From Blastopirellula marina (lineage in GTDB: Bacteria > Planctomycetota > Planctomycetia > Pirellulales > Pirellulaceae): DNA of 64,000 nt. The stretch's first letter is position 1. Each line of letters opens with the position of its first letter. Location of the stretch: positions 496,001 through 560,000 of the forward strand of contig NZ_PUHY01000012.1 in the NCBI RefSeq assembly GCF_002967765.1. Direction: 5' to 3'. The position numbers were made by a program, and so were the translations under genes. This document shows positions 1-9,112 of the stretch, one piece after another. The notes under the pieces were generated by a model. It searched no databases. It was not told the DNA's origin and was given only the letters and a program-made list of their open reading frames with translations.

Positions 1-1
1 A

Positions 2-424
2 CCGAGCAACCTCAAGTCGGGGCAGGCCGAATTCAACATGACGCCGATGATCGACGTCGTGTTTCTGCTGATCATTTTCTTCCTGGTTTCCAGTCACCTG
101 GCCAAGCAGGAAGCGCAGATGCCGCTACCGCTGCCGACCGCAGAAAGTGGACAAGAGATTATCGACGATCAACAGCCCCGAGTCGTGGTTAACATCGGGG
201 CAGATGGCTCGATGTCGCTGGCCGGTCATCGTGTTCCGCCTGATCAACTCAAAGAACGCTTGCTGGTCGAACGAGAACGAAGTGGCGATTCGCTCGAAGT
301 CCGTATTCGCTGCGATCGCCAAACACCTTTCGCCAACGTGAAGCCAGTGATGCTGGCCGCCACGCAAGCGGGAATCTGGAACGTGGCCTTCTCGGTGATT
401 CGCCCGGAGGACGCCGTTCGATGA
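2..424 (+). CDS. exbD: ExbD/TolR family biopolymer transport protein (5' truncated)
   Basis: Partial gene: the reading frame is open from the left edge, so the true start lies outside the window. It encodes the single-pass partner of an ExbB/TolQ proton channel. The visible N-terminal part has the family hallmark FNMTPMIDVVFLLIIFFL, in which the aspartate at the start of the membrane segment is the residue that couples proton flow in ExbD and TolR. A periplasmic domain of about 100 residues follows, with the IRCDRQTPFANVKPVMLAA pattern common to the family. The last four bases (ATGA) overlap the next gene, a second ExbD, so the two are translationally coupled. An ExbB gene is expected just upstream. 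Confidence 0.9.
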   Translation, partial: PSNLKSGQAEFNMTPMIDVVFLLIIFFLVSSHLAKQEAQMPLPLPTAESGQEIIDDQQPRVVVNIGADGSMSLAGHRVPPDQLKERLLVERERSGDSLEVRIRCDRQTPFANVKPVMLAATQAGIWNVAFSVIRPEDAVR

Positions 425-864
425 AACGACCAAGCCCTTACCGAGATCGCCAGCCACTGCAAGTCGCGATGACGCCGATGATCGACGTCGTGTTCCTGCT
501 GCTGATTTTCTTTTTGTGGACCGCCAGCTTTCAGATTGTCGAGTATGCGTTACCGAGCAGCATCACGCCACCAAACGAAATCGGAACCGAAGCGAAGCGA
601 CCATTAGAAGTCGAAGACTTCGACGAGGTCGTGGTGCGAATTACCGGACAACCTGGCGCGTTCACCTACACAATTAACAAATCCAGCACACAAGACTTGG
701 GCGAGGTAGAAAGTCGGCTGGCCGCGCTCGCCTCAATTAAGAACGATGTTCCGCTAATCATCGATCCAGACGAAGTCGTTCCGGTAGGACGGGTGATTGA
801 TGTGTACGATCTATCTCGCCGTTTAAACTTTCAACAAATCCAATTCGCCGTCGAACCAGGTTGA
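421..864 (+). CDS. exbD: ExbD/TolR family biopolymer transport protein
   Basis: Second ExbD-type protein, 147 residues. It has a short cytoplasmic N-terminus, then MTPMIDVVFLLLIFFL with the conserved membrane aspartate, then a periplasmic domain ending in a DLSRRLNFQQIQFAV motif. The start ATG overlaps the stop of the preceding exbD (ATGA). Paired, non-identical ExbD genes are common in planctomycete ExbB-ExbD-ExbD operons, where they probably form a heteromeric stator rod; that point is inference. The following TPR gene begins 15 bases downstream in the same direction and is probably co-transcribed. Substrate or force-receiving partner cannot be read from the sequence. Confidence 0.9.
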   Translation: MKRPSPYRDRQPLQVAMTPMIDVVFLLLIFFLWTASFQIVEYALPSSITPPNEIGTEAKRPLEVEDFDEVVVRITGQPGAFTYTINKSSTQDLGEVESRLAALASIKNDVPLIIDPDEVVPVGRVIDVYDLSRRLNFQQIQFAVEPG

Positions 865-879
865 TTCGCGTTTCGCAGC

Positions 880-3378
880 ATGAACATTCGTCTCTTCATT
901 TCGATTTGCCTGATCTTAATCGCTTCCAGTAGCGTGTCGGCGCAATCTTCGCTGGAAGACGATCGTAAGATGATCCAGGGCCTGCTCGATCGTCAACTAT
1001 TCGAGCTCGCCGAACGTTACGCTGCCCAGCGAATCGTCGCGGTCAATGGATTTCCTCAGGCCCAAGCCGAAATGGCGGCCGAACTAGTCCGAGCGTACAC
1101 TCTGCATGCATTGAACGCGCGTTCTGCTGAACAAGAACGTTGGTGGAATTCAGCTACGGCAGTGCTGCCTCAGTTTACCAAGCAGTTTCCCGACCAGCCG
1201 GCCGTCGTACTCGTGGAAGTACAAGACGCTCTCTCGCAACTGGCTCGGGTGCGACTGCTACGCCAAGAAGGAGAGGTTCTTGGCGACAGCGAGAAATCCC
1301 AGGAAGCCCAACGCCAAGCCCTAGAAACACTGCAGCGATTCGAGAAGCTTGAAGAGCATGTCAACGATCTCCTTCGCCAGTCACATACTTCCGGCAAATC
1401 GTCCGGGCTCACTTCCGATCAATTACTTGCCTTATCGCGACGTGTCACGCTAAATGCCATTTCAGCGTTGGAAGAGCAGGGACTTGCTTATCCGGCCGAC
1501 TCGCTCGATCGCACAAACAGCATGGCTCTTGCCGTGCAAAAGGTCGAACCACTCACCAAGCTACGTCCCGAAACGGGCGTGCTGTGGCCATCTCTCCTGC
1601 TGGAGATCCGCGCTCTGCGGTGGTTGGGGCGTCTCGATCAAGCGGAAGCGAAGGCGGCACGCTTGATCGAACTCGCACCGCCAACGCAGGTCACGCTTGC
1701 AGCCAAGGCCGAGATTGTGCGGGCCAAGCTGGATCGAGGCGAATTACAACAAGCCCTACAACTAATCAACCAAGGACGCGAACTCGAAGGAGAAACGTCC
1801 CCCGAACTTGATTTCGCTTGTTTCGAGACTTACTTGGCCCTTTGGAAAGCCGCAGAGCAAGCGAAACAGTCCGATAAAATCCAACAGTGGCAAGATCGCT
1901 CGGCGGCGGTCGTGAAGCAGCTCGACCAATTATATGGTCCTTATTGGGCTCGCCGCGCCGAACAGCAACTAACCGGCAGCGCAACCTCTGGCGGGACTCA
2001 AAATATCGATCTTCTTCGCCGAACCGCAGAAGGTTATGTCCGCAAGAAGGAGTGGAACGAAGCGATCCGAACCTACGATCTGGCTGTCGCCGCCGCGCGC
2101 GAGTCGCTCGATTCGACTGGTGAGTACGAAATGCGTCTGGCAGCCGCTGCCGTCGCGATTCAGGCCGGTGATCAAGCCAAAGGAGTCAAGCGACTTCGGG
2201 AAGCAGCTCTCGCGTTTCCGTCCGCCGATGATGCTTCGTTGCGTCATCTAACGGCCGCCTACTATCAATCGATGATCGCTCGCAAGTCGAACCCACCTGA
2301 CCTCGAGCCGTACATCGCGCTCTTGAAAGAGAATCTTCAACGTTGGCCTTCAGGCGAGCCGGGCAATCAGGCGGCGATGTGGTTGGGGCAAATCGAATTT
2401 AGTCGAGGCAATTATCGCGATGCCACCGAAGCCTACCTGCGTGTCCCCCCCACTTCACATCATTTTGCTTTGGCTGTCGACGGTGTCCGGCAGTCGTCTC
2501 TGAAGTGGTTTCAAGACGCGGTAACCAGAGATCAGCTCGTCCAGCAAGACGTACAGAAAGTCATCGACTACTTCGAGCAGATTGTCTTGCGTGGACAATC
2601 TGCAAACGAGGAGTGGACCCCCACCATGCGAGCTTCCGCAGAGGCCGCCGCGCAATTGTGGCTTAACTACGGCCGCAACGGCTACGATAACGCCCGAGCC
2701 ATCCTGGAAGTCGCCCAGCGAAGCAATCCAGAGGCATCGGACGGATGGCACAGCCGCCTCGAGTCACTCCAGGTAATTGCCTTGGCTGGCTTAGGAAAGC
2801 TAAACGAAGCCAAAGCAAGACTTCAGAAATCGCAAGACGATAACCCGATGTCCTTGTTCGAGGTTTTACAAGCGCTCGGACAAATGTCCGGCTCGGCTTC
2901 GCCCCAAGTCCGTAGTCAGATCGCAGATCTCGAATTGACGTTGATCGGCATGCTGCGACCTAACCTAGGTCAACTGGACGAACAGACACGCGAAGTAATT
3001 GCCATCCAAGAGGCTCAGGCATTAGCCAACAGTGGCAAACTCGAAGCGGGGATTCAAGCGTATCAGCAAATCGCCCAACAGAAGCCCAATGACGCGGATA
3101 TTCAGATGGGCTTGGCCCGCATGTTATCGCGCGGCAAAACGGCGGCTCTGCAAGAGAAAGCGTTGATGGCGTGGCGAGAGGTCAGCCGCAAGAGCAAGTC
3201 GGAGTCGCCAAACTGGTATGAGGCCAAGCTGGAAATTGCCCGTTGCCATCTAAGACTTGGCAATCCCGAAGAGGCGAAGCAGGTGGTGCGTTACCTTCAG
3301 GCGCTCTACCCAGACATGGGCGGTCCGGAGATGAAAGCTCGGTTTGTACAATTGATGCAACAAGTGACGCGTCCCTAG
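880..3378 (+). CDS. Secreted tetratricopeptide-repeat-like protein, 832 aa
   Basis: Begins with a clear signal peptide (MNIRLFISICLILIASS, cleavage likely after SVSAQ), so the product is exported. The rest is almost entirely helical with repeated TPR-like units such as YVRKKEWNEAIRTYDLAVAA, WLGQIEFSRGNYRDATEAYL and ARCHLRLGNPEEAKQVVRYL. No catalytic motif is visible. It follows two exbD genes by 15 bases, the usual order in planctomycete ExbBD operons that end with a large periplasmic TPR protein; a role as periplasmic scaffold or force-receiving partner is inference. There is no clear Shine-Dalgarno before the ATG, which fits translation in a coupled operon. Confidence 0.8.
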   Translation: MNIRLFISICLILIASSSVSAQSSLEDDRKMIQGLLDRQLFELAERYAAQRIVAVNGFPQAQAEMAAELVRAYTLHALNARSAEQERWWNSATAVLPQFTKQFPDQPAVVLVEVQDALSQLARVRLLRQEGEVLGDSEKSQEAQRQALETLQRFEKLEEHVNDLLRQSHTSGKSSGLTSDQLLALSRRVTLNAISALEEQGLAYPADSLDRTNSMALAVQKVEPLTKLRPETGVLWPSLLLEIRALRWLGRLDQAEAKAARLIELAPPTQVTLAAKAEIVRAKLDRGELQQALQLINQGRELEGETSPELDFACFETYLALWKAAEQAKQSDKIQQWQDRSAAVVKQLDQLYGPYWARRAEQQLTGSATSGGTQNIDLLRRTAEGYVRKKEWNEAIRTYDLAVAAARESLDSTGEYEMRLAAAAVAIQAGDQAKGVKRLREAALAFPSADDASLRHLTAAYYQSMIARKSNPPDLEPYIALLKENLQRWPSGEPGNQAAMWLGQIEFSRGNYRDATEAYLRVPPTSHHFALAVDGVRQSSLKWFQDAVTRDQLVQQDVQKVIDYFEQIVLRGQSANEEWTPTMRASAEAAAQLWLNYGRNGYDNARAILEVAQRSNPEASDGWHSRLESLQVIALAGLGKLNEAKARLQKSQDDNPMSLFEVLQALGQMSGSASPQVRSQIADLELTLIGMLRPNLGQLDEQTREVIAIQEAQALANSGKLEAGIQAYQQIAQQKPNDADIQMGLARMLSRGKTAALQEKALMAWREVSRKSKSESPNWYEAKLEIARCHLRLGNPEEAKQVVRYLQALYPDMGGPEMKARFVQLMQQVTRP

Positions 3379-3860
3379 TTAGACGAATGCTCGCAATAGT
3401 TGACTAGCCACCGAAAGGATTCGACGACTTGATCGGGCGGGAGACATGAACACCCAGCACAATCGCGATCGAAGCACCGAAGAAGATCAACATGGTTTGG
3501 ATTTCGAGCATCTGTCTTGTTCTTTGCGAAAAACGGTTCCTAAAGGTGAAGTGCTGGGACTTATAAATTCATTCCCCGTGCCAAAACTAGAAATGGATCG
3601 CCTGAACCTCGATATTCACGGAGAATGCCCGCAAATACGGTCCTAAACGTCAAACCTTGCCAGAAACGGCGGGTGGCAGAAAGGGGCGTGGTTGTCGCTT
3701 CGATAACATCATTCGCGTGTTGAGAAACTACGGCAAGAATCGCCTAGAAAATTCGCCTAGCGACAGCAGTGATAGCAATCGCCAAAAGTAGCGGCGCATA
3801 AAGAAAGCCGAACTCGCTGGTCGCAAGTTCGGCTTCTTCTTAAATCGTTCGGATGGACGA
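3379..3860. other. Intergenic region between convergent genes
   Basis: About 480 bases with no gene I can support. A 66-codon frame at 3446-3646 has no recognisable domain and only a badly spaced GGAG. The one clear element is the inverted repeat at 3805-3835, listed separately as a terminator. Confidence 0.6.
3805..3835 (-). terminator. Rho-independent-type terminator
   Basis: Perfect 10-bp inverted repeat (AAGCCGAACT / AGTTCGGCTT) with an 11-base loop, 25 bases past the stop of the minus-strand gene at 3861. On the minus strand the stem is followed by TTCTTTATG, a moderately T-rich tail. It could also stop transcription arriving from the left. Confidence 0.6.
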
Positions 3861-4505
3861 TTAGGTTTCGGTTTGCGGAGGAGCAGCCGGAGTCGGTGCG
3901 GTGTCCGAAGGCGAAACTGGGTGCTCTTCGTAGCTGCCGGGCACGTAGCCTTCTTCAGTGATGACGGAACCGCCTTGAGCGGCGCCGTAGCTGCCAGTTT
4001 GATAAGGAGCACCACCGTAGCAGTTACCGCTTGGGCAGCTGCCGGTGTGGCCGTTCCAAGCCTTGCGGTGATGGATACCCAAGTGCCAGCCGTAGTTCAA
4101 ATCTTGCTGCATGTGGTAGTTCCATGGACCACGCACGTTATAAACACCGAACTGACGCGTATCGCTCGGGTAGTAAGGCGTGATACCAAGGCTCGCTGGG
4201 CTGCCAGTGATACCGCCGGCATTTGCGCGACCGAACTGGTGATAAACTGGTGTCATGCGGCTGCTGGGCACACCCCAGCTGTAGTTCGTTTGCATGTTGG
4301 CGGTTGGCGGAACCACCATCGCGACTGGCGATTGGTAGTTCTGATAGGCGTAGCCACCGTGCCAAGGCAAGTTCGAAGCATGCTCCGCCATCGCATTGTT
4401 GCTGGCGCTGCGCCCCCAAAGCCATCCGGCTTCGGCCGTCTGCACGCTGCTAACGGTCAGCCCGACGAGGAGTGCGAGAATCAGTCGTGTCTGGGTCATC
4501 GTCAT
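3861..4505 (-). CDS. Secreted Tyr/Gly/Pro-rich hypothetical protein, 214 aa
   Basis: I do not recognise a family. A signal peptide is evident (MTQTRLILALLVGLTVSS, cleavage after QTAEA), so the protein is exported. The mature part is low in charge and rich in Gly, Tyr, Asn, Ser and Pro, with a small CPSGNC cysteine pair and a Pro/Thr-rich acidic tail. It reads like a structural or surface protein rather than an enzyme. A second short secreted protein of similar flavour lies immediately upstream on the same strand (4561-4926, 55-base gap), and the two may form a unit. A perfect terminator hairpin follows it. Confidence 0.65.
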   Translation of the reverse strand: MTMTQTRLILALLVGLTVSSVQTAEAGWLWGRSASNNAMAEHASNLPWHGGYAYQNYQSPVAMVVPPTANMQTNYSWGVPSSRMTPVYHQFGRANAGGITGSPASLGITPYYPSDTRQFGVYNVRGPWNYHMQQDLNYGWHLGIHHRKAWNGHTGSCPSGNCYGGAPYQTGSYGAAQGGSVITEEGYVPGSYEEHPVSPSDTAPTPAAPPQTET

Positions 4506-4560
4506 TAATTCCTACGTGAAGCGAGGGTCGCTGCTCTGTGGGCAGAGCGTGCGCAGCTCT

Positions 4561-4926
4561 TTAGAAGAACGGGTTGTAAGGTTTCAGCCAAGTCTTGCCG
4601 CCGTACCACTTCACGTTCGTACGGTTGAATCCTTGACCACCGTTGTAGTAGTGATAGTACGTGCGGTGATGGCGATACAAGAATTCGTGCGGATCCAACG
4701 GTGGGTACGTGATGTACGTACGACCGGCGATCGGCGGCGTGGTCATCGGCGAGGGGTACATTTCAGCCGGGTAGCCGTAGTACTGATCCGGTACGTAGTA
4801 CTGGTTCATGATGTCCGGATATACCGGAGGACTAGCGTATTCGTTGGCTTGGGCCGTCGAACCGATGGATAGCGTTGCCGCGGTCAATGCCAAGGCAAAC
4901 AAACAAGTTGTAGCAATGCGTTTCAT
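4561..4926 (-). CDS. Small secreted Tyr-rich hypothetical protein, 121 aa
   Basis: The ATG at 4926 was chosen because it opens a good signal peptide (MKRIATTCLFALALTAATLS, cleavage after AQA) and has AGGAG about 12 bases upstream; the frame also runs 17 codons further upstream without a good start signal. The mature protein is dominated by Tyr, Pro and His, with stretches such as NQYYVPDQYYGYP and HHRTYYHYYNGG. No catalytic motif or known domain is visible. It is probably a surface or matrix protein expressed with the neighbour at 3861-4505. The leader carries two competing hairpins, listed separately. Confidence 0.65.
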   Translation of the reverse strand: MKRIATTCLFALALTAATLSIGSTAQANEYASPPVYPDIMNQYYVPDQYYGYPAEMYPSPMTTPPIAGRTYITYPPLDPHEFLYRHHRTYYHYYNGGQGFNRTNVKWYGGKTWLKPYNPFF

Positions 4927-5372
4927 CCGATTGATAGCTCCTGCCGTGGTTCGGCAACGGGACAACCACGTACGCAAACGTGGATGGGTTAGCTTCGCAA
5001 GTTCCTAATGCCGGGAAACTGGTCCAAACCGTCGCCTATGGGTACTTCGGCAATCTGCGCGGATCAGATAAGTCCAGACCTTCCGTCGTAGGTTAAATCG
5101 GCTGTTCCGAAGAAGCTGGTGAAACTTTCTGATGCTGTCGCTCCAAAAACCCCTAATCTTCCGAGTATGACAGTCACCCCCAAATTCCAGATTCTGCCGC
5201 TATCCCCGCAATCGGCAAACTTTACTACAATCGGCGGCTTGGTCTTCGCCCTATCCCCTCGCTCTTTTTCCGCGAGATGGCTAGGGTGAAGAGGAGAAGC
5301 TGATCCTTGATCGTTCCCGTACCCCTAACAAGAACGGGATCGAACTCCATCCATTGCCCAGGAGACCCCACG
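4927..5372. other. Divergent intergenic region
   Basis: About 445 bases between the minus-strand secreted gene and the topoisomerase gene. It should hold both promoters, but I cannot pick a convincing -35/-10 pair. Apart from the leader hairpins at 4945-4983 and the GGAG at 5361-5364 I see nothing. Confidence 0.5.
4945..4983 (-). promoter_or_regulatory. Leader with two mutually exclusive hairpins before the SD
   Basis: On the minus strand, segment A (CCACGT, 4983-4978) pairs perfectly with B (ACGTGG, 4971-4966). Segment B extended (CGTGGTT, 4970-4964) also pairs perfectly with C (AACCACG, 4951-4945). A:B and B:C cannot form together, and C ends two bases before the AGGAG of the gene starting at 4926. 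This three-segment geometry is what a simple attenuator or RNA switch needs, but both stems are short, and the A:B palindrome could instead be a protein operator. Confidence 0.35.
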
Positions 5373-7487
5373 TTGTCGGAAGGCGCCACCTCTACAGCGA
5401 ACGGAACCGCGACCCGCAAGAAGAAGTCAGCCCCACGTCGCGCGACGGCCGAAACCATGGCCAAGAAGCAGCGCGACATTTCAGTGAGCGAGTTCTTTGC
5501 CAAGAACCGCCACATGTTGGGGTTCGACAATCCGCGTAAGGCGCTGCTGACGACCATCAAGGAAGCGGTCGACAACTCACTCGATGCCTGTGAAGAAGCA
5601 GGCATCTTGCCCGAGATCTGGGTGCATGTCGAACAAACCGGTGAAAGTCGCTATAAGGCTTCGATTCAGGATAACGGGCCTGGCATTCTCAAAAAGCAGA
5701 TCCCGCTGATTTTCGGCAAGCTGCTGTATGGCTCGAAATTCCATCGCTTGCGCATGAGCCGCGGCCAACAAGGTATTGGGATTAGCGCTGCCGGGATGTA
5801 CGCCATTTTGACAACCGGCAAGCCGATCAAGATCGTCAGTAAGACCGGCAAGAAGAAGCCCGCGCATTACTACGAACTGCGAATCGACACCAAGGTCAAC
5901 AAGCCGGAAATCCTCAACGGCAAAGGGGACGGAGAAGACATCCCCCCTGGTGAAAAAGGGGAGCAATACATCCAAGACCAAGGCATCGAGTGGGTCACCC
6001 ATCACGAGCCAGAGTCCCCTGGCGAGGCACCCAAGCCAATCGCCCACGGCACACGCGTCACGCTTGATCTCGAAGCAAAGTACCAGCGTGGTAAAGGGAG
6101 CGTCGACGAATACCTCGAGCAGACGGCCATTGCGAACCCGCACGTCACGCTGCACTACATCGACCCCAGCGGGACTCAGCGAAGTTATCGCCGCTCGTCC
6201 GATATCCTTCCGCCTGAAGCCACCGAAATCAAACCGCATCCATACGGTGTCGAGCTTGGCCGGCTTGTTTCGATGTGTAAGGAATCAACCGAAAGTAGCT
6301 TGTCTGGTTTTCTGACCACCTCGTTCTCGCGCGTCAGCCCAAGCATCGCGAAGCAGATTTGCGACAAAGCTAAGCTCAGTACGAGGATGCGGGTCAAGCG
6401 TATCGATCGCGATCACGCTGAGCAGCTTTACGCTGCGATTCAAGACACCAAGATCAGCAACCCGACCACGGACTGTATTGTACCGATCGGGGAAGATCAG
6501 CTTTTGAAAGGCCTACACAGCGTGGTTCCGGCCGAGTTCTACGCAGCCGCAACCCGTCCGCCGGCCGTTTATCGCGGTAACCCCTTCCAAATCGAAGTTG
6601 CCCTGGCTTACGGTGGCAACGTCGAAACGCAGAAGATCACCAAAGACCTGCTGCGGGAGCTGCTATACGAAACCGATGCCCGCACGGTCCGCCAGTTCTT
6701 AATCCTGACATTCAACGGTTTGGGGCCGGACGCCGCCGACAAGATCCTAAAGGAATCAAAGCTCGGCACACGAAAGAGCCCTAACAAGTTGAAGCCGAAG
6801 GAAATCGACATCCTCTTCGACGCAATGCAGAACGTCAACGTGAACGAAGGACAGTCGATGAACGTCTATCGGTATGCCAATCGCGTGCCGCTGCAGTTCC
6901 AACATGGCGATTGCGCGATCACCAAAACGATTGCCCAAACCAATTGGCGGTCGTATGGTCTCTCGCAATCGCGCGGCAACTTGCCCAGTGGCCCAGTCAC
7001 AATCATGGTCCACATCGCGAGTGTGTGGGTGCCGTTCACGAACCAAGCCAAGGAGGCAGTCGCCAGCTACGACGACATTCAAAAAGAAATGCGTCTGGCC
7101 CTGCAAACCGTCGGGCGAAAGCTGGGCATGTTCCTCCGTCGCCGGATGAAAGTGAAACAGCAGGCCGATCGACGCAGCATCTTCCGCCGCTACCTGGGCG
7201 AAGTCGCTCAGGCCGTGAGTGACATCAACGGAACCCAGAAAGACGACATCTACGAAAAGCTGCTGGAAGTCGCCAAAAAGAAGACTGCGGAAGCCGATAT
7301 GGTGTTCGACGAAAGCGGCAAAGCCGTAGATCCGAACTCGGCGAATTACGGCGGCGGCGTTTTGATTGTCGACAAAGATGACGATGAAATGCTGGCCGAC
7401 ATGATCAACCGTCCGGTCGAAGCCGAAACCAATGGCAAATCACAACAGGAAGAACTGTTTGACAATGACGGAGATGAAGAAGACTAA
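5373..7487 (+). CDS. top6B: DNA topoisomerase VI subunit B
   Basis: ATPase subunit of type IIB topoisomerase, which together with the DNA-cutting A subunit passes one duplex through another. GHKL (Bergerat) motifs are intact: the N-box EAVDNSLDAC near residues 64-73, DNGPGI near 100-105 and GQQGIGIS near 131-138. The middle H2TH region and C-terminal transducer region follow, and the protein ends in an acidic tail. I chose TTG at 5373 because GGAG sits 8 bases upstream; an in-frame frame runs up to 5307 and an ATG lies at 5457 (MAKKQRD). The protein is 704 residues, longer than archaeal B subunits (about 500-660). No top6A gene lies on either side, so the partner must be encoded elsewhere. 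Top6 is typical of archaea and plants and sporadic in bacteria, including planctomycetes. Confidence 0.9.
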   Translation: MSEGATSTANGTATRKKKSAPRRATAETMAKKQRDISVSEFFAKNRHMLGFDNPRKALLTTIKEAVDNSLDACEEAGILPEIWVHVEQTGESRYKASIQDNGPGILKKQIPLIFGKLLYGSKFHRLRMSRGQQGIGISAAGMYAILTTGKPIKIVSKTGKKKPAHYYELRIDTKVNKPEILNGKGDGEDIPPGEKGEQYIQDQGIEWVTHHEPESPGEAPKPIAHGTRVTLDLEAKYQRGKGSVDEYLEQTAIANPHVTLHYIDPSGTQRSYRRSSDILPPEATEIKPHPYGVELGRLVSMCKESTESSLSGFLTTSFSRVSPSIAKQICDKAKLSTRMRVKRIDRDHAEQLYAAIQDTKISNPTTDCIVPIGEDQLLKGLHSVVPAEFYAAATRPPAVYRGNPFQIEVALAYGGNVETQKITKDLLRELLYETDARTVRQFLILTFNGLGPDAADKILKESKLGTRKSPNKLKPKEIDILFDAMQNVNVNEGQSMNVYRYANRVPLQFQHGDCAITKTIAQTNWRSYGLSQSRGNLPSGPVTIMVHIASVWVPFTNQAKEAVASYDDIQKEMRLALQTVGRKLGMFLRRRMKVKQQADRRSIFRRYLGEVAQAVSDINGTQKDDIYEKLLEVAKKKTAEADMVFDESGKAVDPNSANYGGGVLIVDKDDDEMLADMINRPVEAETNGKSQQEELFDNDGDEED

Positions 7488-7500
7488 GTGCTTCTTCATC
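7473..7500. terminator. Bidirectional hairpin between convergent genes
   Basis: Perfect 10-bp inverted repeat (GATGAAGAAG / CTTCTTCATC) whose 8-base loop contains the stop codon of top6B. It lies 28 bases beyond the stop of the opposing oxidoreductase gene. There is no long T-tract, so a terminator role is likely but not certain. Confidence 0.45.
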
Positions 7501-7527
7501 TCGTCGAGTTGTATTCGCTGGGCGATC

Positions 7528-8886
7528 CTATACGTTATCCACCGTCGGATGCTCATACCCTTCGCGATACTCGCGGGCCAACATCTTGTTGGCTTCGTCG
7601 TCGCCGATGACCTGATGTTTATCAGCATCCCACGTCAAACTACGGCCTAGTTCCAGCGACATGTTGGCCAGGATGCAGCTGGCGGTCGAGATGTGTCCTT
7701 GCTCGATATCGGCGACCGGCTTGGTGCGGTTTTCGATGGCTTGAAGGAAGTCGCGCTGGTGAGCCCGGTTGGCGGCGGCGACGTGCTGTTCCAAGTCTTT
7801 TTCGTGCTGATCTTCCGGGTACTTATCCCACTCGGTCTTCGGGGCGCCGGTCAGGGTTGGCTCGCGACGGCCCTTGGGGAAGAACTCGTACTTGTTCACG
7901 CTGGCCTTGAGCGTTCCCTTATCGCCGTAAAGGAAGACCGCCCACGGATAGTCTCGATCGGGGGCATCTCCGTAAGCACGATGTGTCCAAACAACATCCA
8001 ATTCAGGGAAGTCGAACGTTGCCACTTGCGTATCTGGGACGTTCCCTGAGGCGTCCTTCCAGACGTACGTCCCCCCACGGCTGTTGACGGAAGTGGGCCA
8101 ACCAAGGTCTAGCATCCATCGAACCGTGTCCAACATGTGGATGCACATGTCCCCCATGATGCCGTTACCGAACTCCTTAAACATTCTCCAGCTGCGGGGG
8201 TGCATCACCGGGTTGAACGGAAGTTTCGGTGCCGGCCCGGTCCACATGTCGAAGTCGAGATATTCTGGCGGCGGGCAATTCTCAGCCGTCGCATTACGGC
8301 CCATACCGTAGTAACAACAAATTTCGGCGTGACCGATCGTTCCAAGCAAACCTTCGTTGACGACTTTGTCCCGAGCTTCGATCAGATGGGCTGTACTCCG
8401 CCGCTGCGTGCCAACTTGAACGACGCGATCGTACTTACGAGCCGCCGCCACCATGGCTTGGCCTTCGACGATATCTCGGCTGATCGGCTTCTGCGTGTAA
8501 ACGTCGGCGCCGGCACGCACTGCCTCGATCATCGCCAAAGCATGCCAATGGTCAGGCGTGCCAACCAGGCAGATATCGAGGTCCTTTTCCTTGAGCATTT
8601 CTCGGAAGTCACCAAACTGTCGAGGTTGCTTGCCCGACTTCTGGCGAGAAGCGACAATCTCAGCCGCGCCTTGTCGCATCTGCGTATCCACATCGCAGAT
8701 CGAGACGACCTCGACCGGGGCGACCTGGATCAATCGCAAGAGATCGCACTTGCCGTACCAGCCACAACCGATCAGCCCGACTCGCTTCGGCTTGATGTCC
8801 TGCAAATCTTGGGCGAAAGTCATCCGCGGCAGAGAAGCGATCGTGGTGACGGCAGCAGCGGTCGTAAGAAACTTGCGACGATCCAT
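7528..8886 (-). CDS. Gfo/Idh/MocA family oxidoreductase, Tat-exported
   Basis: NAD(P)-dependent dehydrogenase of the Gfo/Idh/MocA family, probably acting on a sugar or sugar derivative outside the cytoplasm. The start at 8886 (AGGAG 9 bases upstream) gives a twin-arginine signal MDRRKFLTTAAAVTTIASL. The Rossmann segment follows as RVGLIGCGWYGKCDLL, then the substrate-loop motif YTQKPISRD, where most members have EKP, and later CIHMLDTVRWMLD. The protein is 452 residues, usual for the secreted planctomycete subgroup. These proteins are highly duplicated in planctomycetes and their substrates are rarely known; none is assigned here. It stands alone, convergent with top6B. Confidence 0.88.
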   Translation of the reverse strand: MDRRKFLTTAAAVTTIASLPRMTFAQDLQDIKPKRVGLIGCGWYGKCDLLRLIQVAPVEVVSICDVDTQMRQGAAEIVASRQKSGKQPRQFGDFREMLKEKDLDICLVGTPDHWHALAMIEAVRAGADVYTQKPISRDIVEGQAMVAAARKYDRVVQVGTQRRSTAHLIEARDKVVNEGLLGTIGHAEICCYYGMGRNATAENCPPPEYLDFDMWTGPAPKLPFNPVMHPRSWRMFKEFGNGIMGDMCIHMLDTVRWMLDLGWPTSVNSRGGTYVWKDASGNVPDTQVATFDFPELDVVWTHRAYGDAPDRDYPWAVFLYGDKGTLKASVNKYEFFPKGRREPTLTGAPKTEWDKYPEDQHEKDLEQHVAAANRAHQRDFLQAIENRTKPVADIEQGHISTASCILANMSLELGRSLTWDADKHQVIGDDEANKMLAREYREGYEHPTVDNV

Positions 8887-9112
8887 GTTGGGGCTCCTGA
8901 AGAGAAGGGGGAACAAGTAGGGTGCCGTCCATTCTAGTACCTCGCCAGAGCGATTTCTTCTCTGCCAGCCTGAATTTCGGGCGAAGTCAGGGACGGGTTG
9001 GGATTGGTTCGCCCCCCAAGAACGGGTTACGATTAGACTTAGGCGGCCCGATTAACTTAGCAACTGACGACGAAGCCTCTCTTCACACGATAGGCACCCA
9101 AGGAGTGCACGC

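Noticed and set aside
3446-3646. Possible small gene of 66 codons
   Set aside because: GGAG is only two bases before the ATG, no domain, no conserved-looking composition; left as intergenic.
3873-4508. Plus-strand frame of 211 codons opposite the secreted gene
   Set aside because: The minus-strand frame has a signal peptide, SD-supported neighbours and a terminator; this one has none.
8137-8937. Plus-strand frame of 266 codons opposite the Gfo/Idh/MocA gene
   Set aside because: Antisense to a clear dehydrogenase and without start signals.
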